Positions 1 through 10,171 of a DNA stretch of 64,000 nt are shown in pieces. The position numbers and the translations under genes are program-made. The notes beneath the pieces were generated by a model. That model made no database searches. It had not been told where the DNA came from and worked only from the letters and a program-made list of their open reading frames with translations. The DNA is from Micropterus salmoides (lineage: Eukaryota > Chordata > Actinopteri > Centrarchiformes > Centrarchidae), in assembly GCF_014851395.1 (NCBI RefSeq), contig NW_024040485.1:11055399-11119398 (forward strand), in the 5' to 3' direction. The stretch's first letter is position 1; every line of letters starts with the position of its first letter.

Positions 1-78
1 CATTTAGAGGCTACTGGCTAAATTTACCAGCATTTGGCATGTGTTAATGTGCCTTGTCACTTGATTGTAAGACTACTG

Positions 79-103
79 CACACGCGCGCACACACAAACA
101 CAC

Positions 104-159
<56 letters not shown>
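79..159 (+). repeat. CA microsatellite
   Basis: A CA/CG-rich start grading into a nearly perfect CA repeat of about 55 bp. Confidence 0.95.
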
Positions 160-602
160 ACCCCCAATTCCTTGTTGTCAGACAGCTAGTCAGGCAGCAG
201 TGATGGTGTCATATGAAAGATGGAGCCGTCACATTGCTCTGCTCAGAATAAGGTCAGTTTGCCCAAACCAATTAGACTCAGATCAGCTCCCGCTGGTAGC
301 CACCCACATACAACCACTGGGGTAATTAGCCTGTCTGAGAAAGCAAAGCTGCTTGATGGTCTTAATGAAGTACCCTGTTCAGTGGTATCTGTCTGTCCCC
401 CTGCCCCATCCATGGCAACCACATACATACTCAGTGTGAACTTGTGCCATTGCCACGATAATTAGAAAATGTACCTGTAATTAATTCATCAATTTTTAAC
501 CCTGGTTTAAAGGTATGTATGTTGTGAAACTTTTTCTATAAAAGGAATTGTGTTTTTTCTCAGTGTGTTTATAAAAAGTTTAGAGATGATTAATTATTAT
601 TA

Positions 603-890
603 GAGCTAAAACAATTAGCCAATTGGTCAGTTGACAGAAATAATTTGAAACGGTTTTGATAATCAGAATCAAAAAAATTTTGTCACCTAGCAAAAAATGC
701 AAAACAGCTTCCCTAGTTCCAGCTTTATCACAGCTGAATATCTTTGGGATTTGTTAATTTCATCAACTGTCCACATTGGGCTTCATGAAGTCATCACAGA
801 TATATTTCACACATTTTATAGACAAAAATAATAATTGAGGAAATAATCAACGGGTTAAACACTAATGAAAATATTGTAAGTTGCAGCTCC
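603..890 (+). mobile_element. old hAT-type MITE copy
   Basis: Begins GAGCTAAAACAATTAG and ends GTTGCAGCTC, imperfect terminal inverted repeats. The same start recurs at 44183. The interior resembles the widespread fish repeat of the type gcaactaa...cgattatttt. No target duplication is recognisable. Confidence 0.55.
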
Positions 891-904
891 ACTGCAGATA
901 TATG

Positions 905-1104
905 GGCTTATCACATGTATCGTATATCAATATTAACATATATGTTTGCCAATATGTAGCAGGAAATTGCAGTACTGAATAGGGATGTTGATTCTCATGT
1001 TTGAGCAGTCATGTAATGTCAGATCAACATCCCTATTCTGTACTGCAAGTTCCTGCTCCATATTGGTAAACATAAATGCCAACATTGATATATTTATGAT
1101 AAGC
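905..1104 (+). repeat. foldback (inverted repeat), about 85-bp arms
   Basis: Arms 905-992 and 1023-1104 are imperfect reverse complements, best near the 30-base loop (GAATAGGGATGTTGAT against ATCAACATCCCTATTC). A 15-bp direct repeat CAGCTCCACTGCAGA lies outside both arms at 884-898 and 1134-1148. Confidence 0.8.
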
Positions 1105-1537
1105 AAATATCAGTCACAAATAACTGTTTGTTTCAGCTCCACTGCAGAAATGTTGGTCGCAGTATACTCAATTCCACATCAAGTAATAACACAGAAATCT
1201 ACCGTATTGGCCCAAATATTTGACGATCCTGATTATTAGACAACAAATAAAACACAAAATACTTCTATTAAAGCAGAACTTCAATCCCACAGTTGTGTAG
1301 CTCGTCTACATTTCCCTGTCAGGCTTGTGGATACGGTCAAAATGATTTTCTTTTCTTTTCATCTACTTGAGCTCCACATCATCTGTGACAGCAGTAATTC
1401 TTGGCTGCTTGACAGGTGGGACCCCGGTCTATTTCTGCAGAAACAGATGACGAGAAACACTTCCAACTTCATTCATCAGAAATTTATTTCCTCTGCGGCA
1501 GTAAAGCACATTACCTGAGCTGTCAGAAACTGCTTAA

Positions 1538-2036
1538 GGTTGAACTAGGGCTGGACAATAAAACAATAACAATAATCACTGCAGTATAATTTTTTTCAAT
1601 AACAATATAACAAATGTTCAATAAATATTCAATAAATGTTTAACTTTATTGACTTGAATCATACACGAATTAGGACTTATTTTTTTATAAGTTAAGTTTA
1701 TTTTGTGGAGGAATAATTACTGAAAAAAGCTTTTACTTGATTTTACTTGTGCATATTTGTTGAAAAAGATTTTATTAATAGTTAACAGTTTTGAATGTTC
1801 TACCTTAGATTTGTGAAGTGATCCACTGTTTGGCATCAAGTGTTGACCATTAAGAAAAGTTAAGACCACAATTAACCATCAGGTTTCTTCAACTTTTACT
1901 CAGGAGCAGAAATCAACCTTTAAACTTGAAAGAAATAATGATTTCATACTTATCGAGATAATTATTGATATCGAAAGATATAAAACTGTTTATCGTGATA
2001 AAATTGTTGTCCATATTGTCCAGCCCTAGGTTGAAC
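1538..2036 (+). mobile_element. hAT-type MITE with perfect 8-bp target duplication
   Basis: The element at 1546-2028 starts TAGGGCTGGACAATA and ends with its exact reverse complement TATTGTCCAGCCCTA. GGTTGAAC flanks it on both sides (1538-1545, 2029-2036). The 8-bp duplication and the ends are diagnostic of the hAT superfamily. It is 483 bp long with no coding capacity. Confidence 0.93.
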
Positions 2037-3157
2037 TGTGCTAAACAGTGTATTCTTCAGAAATAAAATTTCAGTCAGTATATTGTTAACAGGTTTTTAA
2101 AACTCTATTTTGATATTGGTAGCAGCCTCAAAAATCCTGTATTTGTCGGGCTATAATCCAAAACACCACCTGAAAGATGGGTGTTGATGAGACGTATGTG
2201 CTCCCTTACCCCAAACCAAACCACACCAGGAAAAGGTTTTTGAAAACAAATCATGTTGGCTGGGAGGGGAGAGTGCATAACTCCATGTTGTACAAAAGCT
2301 TACAGAACTTACTGACATGAGGACAATTAGATTGGTGGGTGATTCATCCTTTTTTAATGTACTGGACTTCTGTTCCTGTTTTTTATTTTTTGCTATAACC
2401 TACATGGAGGTGGATGCAGTCACAAACTGAATGACACTTAAGTGAAACCGAAACCTTTCAAACAAAACCAGACTTGATGGTTATCGCAGGCCACTCACTG
2501 CATCACTATGTGATCCTCCAATACTTTTTATCATTTTTAAATATACACTGTGTGTCATAGTTTCTGTTCTTGAGCTATTTATAAAATCACCGGTTGGTAG
2601 TTGTGATTAGTTAGGTAGAGCACTAAGAATAGATTCGATGACCTCACAGTCAGCTCACACTGCCTCTCCAAGTGAGTCACACCTACACCTGACTCTTCCT
2701 TTTAATGACAAGGAAATAATCAAGTTTGCATCTGAGTAGTATTTTAAATATTAACTTGGATTGAACACTGAACAAATAGGGCTGTACAGTTACAAGGAAA
2801 CTATTTGAAATGGCAATCTCGACTGACGCACTCTCCTACTTTCTCACTCACGCCCTCGCACTTTTTAAAGAATGTTTACTTAAAGTTCACGTACTGCAAT
2901 TCATATCACATCTGCAATAGTTAGACATGTTATTTTTCAAATGTCATGTTGATTTATTGTATAACCTTTTACACTCACAACCTTTCTTGTTATCGTCTTG
3001 TTTTCTGTGCATTTAAAAATAAGCTGACCATTGTTTATTTTCTGCAATTACCTAGGCATGTGTAGGATCCAACAAACCATAAAACCATGTATACGCACAC
3101 TCGCAGGCAATAGTCCCATTATAACCCGGAAATGTGCTCATGTAGATCTTCCAGTCA

Positions 3158-4198
3158 GTAACAACTCGGGATGCAACGGTTACAGATTTTGTTGGTACGA
3201 TTATAGTCTGAGGAATAATCACAGTTTCACGATTATCATGATTATTATTCATTAATTAATTTCACATAACTAGTAATTTCTTAAGTTGATTTTTAATATT
3301 TAATTACGTTAACCATTATATTTCTATAATATGTAAGTATCATTAATATAAGATGAATATTAACTTAATTTATCCCACAGGGGAAATTGTTATTGAGGAG
3401 GGTAATAAACTTCAACTGTTACTGTCATCAACTCTCATCCATACATATAAGTTTTAGTGAAAATAGCTACTTTGACTGCAGAATGCGTACGAGCTCACTG
3501 TGCGGTGCGCGTTGCTCAATACAGAAACAAACCGGCCTGGTGTGGCGCAAGCCATTGAAAATAATGGGTCTCATAGCTCAGCAGTGATGTCGTAGCGGTG
3601 GGTCTGAAAGGTTACATGCTGCGTTTACGTTTCGCTGAAAGCTTGTCTCTCACCGCTACGGCATAGATTGTAAGTGACGTGTTTACATTTAATTCCCTAC
3701 CAACTCGCCACGTTATCTAATTCATTGATTATATATGACCTTTACTTGGGTGTGCAAAACTGGGTGGTGATCCCGCAGGTGCTGCATCAAGTTTGACGTA
3801 GGTATTCGCACCTTTAGCAGCAACATTTTAACGGCAAGTTTTTGAACAGTTAATCAGTCATCTTCAGTAACGCCCTGGTCAGTCTTGGTGTACCCGAAAT
3901 GCTCCCACACTGCCGACTTCTGCCATTTCTTTGGTGGAAATAAAGCTTCACAGTTTGGTCCCTCTGCCAGAGTTTAGCCAGTGTACAGTAGTAGCCTCCA
4001 TGTCTCTGGTAAGCACGGCACTTTATGCTGGTGCACTGCTCGTGTAACCTTTTGTTTTTGTGTTGTGCAAGTTGCAACAGTTTCGTTCCCTGCAACAGAA
4101 ACACTTGGTGTAGCGGAGCCTTGACGATTAATTAACCGTGACGTTTTAAAGCGCAGGTAATGGTGAAATTCGGTTATCGCAGCATCCTTAGTAATAAC
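3158..4198 (-). mobile_element. nonautonomous hAT-type element, copy A
   Basis: The element at 3166-4190 has ends TCGGGATGCAACG and GCAGCATCCTTA, degenerate forms of TAGGGATGCA. It is flanked by GTAACAAC and GTAATAAC (7 of 8 match). Its outer parts match the element at 8127-9067 in the opposite orientation; the middle (about 3480-3850) does not. No transposase was found. Confidence 0.85.
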
Positions 4199-4258
4199 CA
4201 GTTTGAGTTTTCACTGACTGGAAACCCGCTGGAACGGCTTCTGTACTCGGGGAAACGT

Positions 4259-4292
4259 GGGTGGGTGGGTGGGTGGGTGGGTGGGTGTGGGG
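4259..4292 (+). repeat. GGGT tandem tract, G-quadruplex candidate
   Basis: Eight runs of at least three G; the first seven are separated by single T bases. Four such runs are enough for a compact quadruplex. It lies in a prkci intron, on the coding strand. Confidence 0.9.
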
Positions 4293-4889
4293 CATAGTGT
4301 CGGTAAAGGAAGGACACTGAGATCACAGACTGTAAAGCCTGTCTTATCTTTCATTGCACGGCTGTGTAAAGAGTTAAACACAGGCTATGTGCAGGTGGTG
4401 AAAATGTGGAGATAGCAGAGTTAGTGTGGCAGCCACCGTGGTGTCTCAGTGTGCTTCATCATCGTAGCCTTTCAGCAGCTGCAGTGCGATTCACAACTGA
4501 CAAGAGTGTCAGTAATTAGTCCTTCCCTCCTCTACGCACCGGAGGTGGGGAATGTGATGGCGAGACAGTGCTGAGGAAATATTGAGCTAAATATGATTTG
4601 AGTTTATATCTTTTATAATCGAAAGGTGCTTATAGAACAGTTGTGGCTCACTATCAGAAGCACAAATAACACTGCTGGTTTAAATCCTTGTCATAAGTGG
4701 ATCTATAATTTCTGTTTTCACCGTCTGCGACGCCAATTTCTCCTGTCTCTAAATGCACCTGGAAGTCAACTCTGACCCAGAGAAGTGGCGTACGCCTCTT
4801 TTCGGTAACCGTTATAAATGAAAGCCCAGATCTCATACTCATACTAATGAGAAACCTGGTTCCCGTAAACAGATTTATAACATGTTCGC

Positions 4890-5065
4890 ATGTGAAACAG
4901 GGTTGGAAATTACCGTTTTAAAATGTGAATCTACCAGCCACCGACTATTGGCTCAGTTTCACCAGCCGCTCAATATTAAATCATTATTTTGTGTCTGACA
5001 TCTACCAGCCATTTTATTGTTTTACCAGCATGTGGCTGGTGCTAATTTCCCACCCTGATGTGAAA
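4890..5065 (+). mobile_element. small hAT-type MITE with perfect 8-bp target duplication
   Basis: The element at 4898-5057 (160 bp) starts CAGGGTTGGAAATTA and ends TAATTTCCCACCCTG. ATGTGAAA flanks it on both sides (4890-4897, 5058-5065). The interior repeats CCAGCC/GGCTGG motifs. Confidence 0.92.
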
Positions 5066-5642
5066 GATAAAAACTTGATTACACAAAGAAAAAAGGATGG
5101 AAGTTGTTAAATGCGGACAAATTAGAAGATATAATTTGCTATTTGTGTGCACAAATACCTGCACCTATTGAGGAGCAAAAAAGGGGCTTGGGTTGTTCTG
5201 TCAAAACTAGATAAAATAAGATAAGAAGGTTGTTTGTTTTTGTTTTGTTTTCAATAAAATGTCACAAAATAGTTAGAATTCAGTCTAAGTTGTTGTATTC
5301 AAATAATAATAATAATACATTTTATTTAAGGTGACACAAATAATTAAAACACAACACAGTCTGACTAAAACTGAAAAAGGTAAAGTCAGTTTCCATGGCT
5401 GAACAGTGGGTTATATGTAAAAACAATTCTGACTCGCACAGCTGACTGTCCTCTCACTCTGCTGTGTGTCGTGTCTCAAGATGTCTTTGGATCCACAGTA
5501 AATAATTACATTTCTCCTCTACAATATACAAGTAAATGTATGTTTAACAGGATCACTGTTAGTGCAGAGGATGTGAAAACATTCTTCACTTGATGTGTAT
5601 TTTAATTTGGTGAATGACCTCTGGTGTCTCCTCCGCTGTAAG

Positions 5643-5732
5643 GTGACCCCTGCACCGTGTCGTCGCAGCTGGAGTTGGAGGAAGCTCTGCGTCTCTACGA
5701 GCTCAACAAAGACTCGGAGCTCATTATCCACG
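5643..5732 (+). CDS. prkci: prkci coding exon (end of PB1 domain; likely exon 3)
   Basis: Encodes [20 protein letters not shown] and then NKDSELIIH, the end of the PB1 domain that pairs with PAR-6 or p62. The first two bases complete a split Gly codon. The acceptor is AAG with an A at -3, which is weak, and the donor is GTGAGC. It is the first exon of the gene I can find in the window. Confidence 0.94.
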
Positions 5733-8700
5733 GTGAGCCTCGCTGCTTCTCACACAAGCACTGTTTATAACATAACACGCGCAGTTTCAGGATTTAACTC
5801 ACAGGATGATGGTGGTTCACACCAGGTGCTAGTGTTTGGTTAGAGCTCCAGATGAAACGCCTGTTATCTTTGACTTTCTGCTGTACTGCTCACTTCTCTG
5901 TTGAGCTTTCTATGACCTGTCAAGTGGGCAGCATTACTGTATTTTCTATTTCTGGTCACTGAGCTACAGTATACCCGACATCGGGCGCAGGATCACAACT
6001 GACAAGCAGTTCCAACACAGATAATCCAAGCAGTTTTGACAAGAACAAAACATGACTGTTTAGTAGTTAACTGCCTGCCAGTACAAGTAATTAGTCTCTA
6101 CTGCTAATTTTAGAAGTAATCAGGGAAAATGTTGTAATTCAAAACATTGTGCAAAGTCAAATACAATAACTTTTTCACTTAGTGAAATTTCTTTATATTT
6201 CCTTGGGCATGGTGAACTTAAAATATTTTTTTCTTTGTGTTTAGATTTTGTACTATTGGGAGTAATGGCAGGCTCCAGACTCCAAACGGTTCTTAACTTC
6301 AAACACATGGTCTTAAATATAAACAATAGGCATAACAATTAAGCAATGGGTACCTGGGGCCTGTACCACAAACTTAGTCTGCCTCTCTTTGGGTTACCTG
6401 TCTTCACTGAGGCGGACACTGGTGATCCAGGAGAACTGGTATAAGGAAACTGGTACGAGATGAAGCCGTTCAACAAGATGAAATGTATCTAAACGTGATC
6501 ACATAATTAGAATAGAAGTAGAAGCTGTAGAAATAATTTCCTGTTAACAAAGATAAGGCTATAGATATGAGTGGTAATTATTATATACGTCTTATAGATA
6601 TATATAGAGTGAGTAATTTTTGCTTTTTTGTCAGATGATGATGAGTATGTGATGCATATTAAAAAGTAAAAATAAATGTAACAGTGTTTCTGCTGCCAAA
6701 GCAGAAGAAGAGTAGCGAGTTCCTTGACCGGGTTTACCTGACTGACATGTTGCATTTATAATCATGGGAGCTAATTACTCAAACTATTTCAAATTAGCAT
6801 CACATCACATCATGTCATGCTGAGCAGCAGTAATGAAAGAAGCGGTAATGAAAGCCTCGACACTGTCAGGAATACCTGTGCAATTAAAAAGCAGCCAATA
6901 TATAATTGTCACTATATATTCAGTGTTGTAAATTATCCCTCTGTTTGCCGAAAGTGCTGTTTTAAAAACAGAGTGTAAATAGAAAGCCTGCAAAATTATT
7001 CTCCGGATCTATCAAAATATCTCTTTCTTTATTGTCAATTTATTGTCAACTGTTTTTTCCCACTGATCTGATTGGTTCCGTCACCAGTCTAAAAATATTC
7101 TCGCTTTAATGATGAGTTTAATTTGCTTGCTAGATACTGTACACAACAAAGAAGCATCAGGACACAAGATTCGTGCCGCACTGACCTTTGAAAACAAACA
7201 TTGCTACCACTGTTGACGTCTGTCTATGGGCCCTTGAGCTAGTTCACATCCACATCTAAGCTTAGCATTCTTGACAAGTAGTTGTACAACTTAATGAATC
7301 TAGTGGTCAGGGCTAAGTCAGACGGGGGCACGGGGTGGGATGTATATGTGGATATGTGAAATGGAACATTTGATTGACAGGGGGAAGCGGGGACGGGGGA
7401 TGTGTGGTTAATGTAAAGTTTTAATCAAATCAGAGGTGAGGGGTCAAGAGTACAGTGGATGCCAGAGTGACGGCAGAGGATGAACGGGTAGGGGTGGGGG
7501 GAGTGACACTGCCGCAGGGGGTTGCCAGGTCTGCTCGTTAACGAGCTTTCCGGCCGTATCCCACGCCTCGCCTCTGACTCACACTGCCCCCAGTGTAGCT
7601 CGATCTGTTGCTCTCTCTCTTTCTCACACGCACGCACACAAATAATCATAGTTGGCTCCTTTGAGATTGTGACTTTTTCCACTTCACTGAAGTTTGCGCG
7701 CACACACACACACACACACGCATCATCATAAAAACAACATAAGTGACTTTCATCATGAATTGGTTCAATAAAGTATGTCTTATCGTAATTACTAGAGGCA
7801 ACAGGTTTGCTACGTGTAGTCTTAACTGCCGTCATGATGAGAGGAATTGAAATGTACTCAGTAGTGTAATGCCATCTCATGAATGACGTCAGACTTTAGA
7901 TGAAGCAGACTTTCTAAATGTAACTTCTTTTTTGCTTCCCAGTGTTCCCATGTATACCAGAGAAACCTGGCATGCCCTGTCCGGGAGAAGACAGTGAGTT
8001 AAAGCTTTTTCCTTCTTTAGTTTTGCATAATTTGTCATTTCTTTGTCCTAAAGAAACCTATAATGAATTTACATTTTAAATCTGAGGCACAAAATGGCAA
8101 TTGGTTCAGACATATTGACTCATAAGTAGGGATGCAGCGATTACCGGATTTCACTATTAACTGAGCTTAATTACGGTTAATTAATCGTAAAGAGTGTTTT
8201 TGTTGCACAAAACGAAAACGCCTGCAGTGCACCAGGTTAAAGTGTCGTGCTTATCAGAGGCTACTGCACACTGGCTTAATTCTGGCAGAGGAACCAAATT
8301 GTGAAGCTTTGTTTTCCCCAAAGAAACGGCTGAATTTGGCAGTGTGGGAGTGGGTACACAAAGTCTGATCAGGGCGTTACTGAAGATGACGGATCACCTG
8401 TTCAAAAACTTTAAAACATTACTCTTGATGGCTAGTGATGGCGCAACGGATAAGACGCATGCCTTTGGTGTGAGAGACTCGGGTTCGATCCCCCACTGTG
8501 ACCCATCTACCATTGTGTCCCTGAGCAAGACACTTAACCCCTCGTTGCTCGCTTCTTTTCTGAAAGGGCCTTTATGGAAGACAGAACGTAGGCTAGTCCT
8601 CACAAGACTTTCAGTCACTGAACATTTAACGTTATGTCATTTTGTCTTCTCTTGCCTGTGCTGAGAAAATGTTGCCAGGTGTAAAACATAACATCGGGAG

Positions 8701-10137
8701 CTTATAGACTTTCAGGACTACAGGCTACCAATTAACTGCATTTCAGTTAACACTGCACTCAATTTCTTTCTATCATTTTCACTAAAACTTATTTGTATGG
8801 ATGAGAGTTGATGACGGTAACAGAACAGTTCATTCACCTCCTCTATAACAATTTCCCCTGGAGGATAAAAGTAAATATTCCTCTTATATTAATCATACTT
8901 ACATATTATAAAAATATAATTGTTAATGTAATTAAATATTAAAAATCAACTTAAGTCATTACCAGTGTTGAAATGAATGAATGCATAATAATTGTGATAA
9001 TCGTGAAACCGTGATTATTTCTCTGACAGTAATCGCACCAACAAAATCTGTAATCATTGCATCCCTACTCATAAGTCTCATATGGAATCAAGATTTATGA
9101 GTTTGTAAAACGATGTTCAGAAATAATTTCAAAGCATGACAAATGGAAGTTTGTGTAGAAAGAATGTGTCTAAATGATATGTGTGCTCAAATTATATCAG
9201 TGGTGAAATTGAGAAAACAGATTCAAAGCAGAAAACTGTGTGTGTACTCAAAGTTCCCACACTGTATGTGACAGTGAAATATATTTGGCATTTTAAGATA
9301 ATCTGCATCTGCTATACATGACTATTCTTTGTTCTTATATCTGCATTATATATCTGCAGTCGGCCGCTCTGCTCTCTTAATTATCGGCATCAGCCATTGA
9401 AAAACCCAATATAAAGTGTGATATACTGTATATATCCACAGCCTTTTTTCCCTCTGAGGACAAAAGGGAAAGGTGTGGACCTCCAAATATTTGACACTTT
9501 ACAGTAAACTGACCGTAGTCTAGCCTTGTGGCAAGATAAAGAAATCATTGCCTAATGTGCGAGAAAAATGGTAGTGCAGATGATAATTGGAGGTTTCCTT
9601 AGAGATCAAAGTAGCCTGGTGTTTTACACAAAGGCACACACACACAGGTAAAGAGCAGAATTTAGCCCTCCTCCTCGTCTTTTCACAGAATCAATATATC
9701 GGCGAGGAGCCCGGCGCTGGAGGAAGCTTTACTATGCTGGTGGTCACACCTTTCAGGCCAAGCGATTTAACAGGGTGAGACTTGAACAGTTCACCTTCAC
9801 TCATGTACTTTCTTGGCTTTCAATATTTTTCCCACTATATTTTTAATATTGTGTATTTTGTGTATTTTATTTTATCACAGTTGAATTCTTGTAATGGGGG
9901 AAATATCTGCTGTGTTACAAGTAAAACCTAAACACAATGTACATTTCAAAGCTTTGCTACTATATGTGTACTTAAAGAAGAATGACACATCCCCACTGCC
10001 TGTCTTTGTATTGACTGATGAAGTGAGCTCGATGGTGGTGACACAGAACGATGGCTCTGGTAGAATTTGATTGTAGACCTTGCAGGGCTACACGTTTCAG
10101 AAGCCATCACTGCCTCTGTAGCATCTCCTGGAATATA

Positions 10138-10171
<34 letters not shown>

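Larger units (their letters stand above)
1..5642 (+). other. prkci upstream intron, repeat-rich
   Basis: No PB1-encoding exon or start codon of prkci could be found here; the reading frames present are short and unlike known proteins. The stretch is filled with a CA repeat, several hAT-type elements, a foldback and a GGGT tract, listed separately. The first 55 bases resemble the ACCAGCATGTGGC part of the small element at 4898-5057. Confidence 0.7.
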
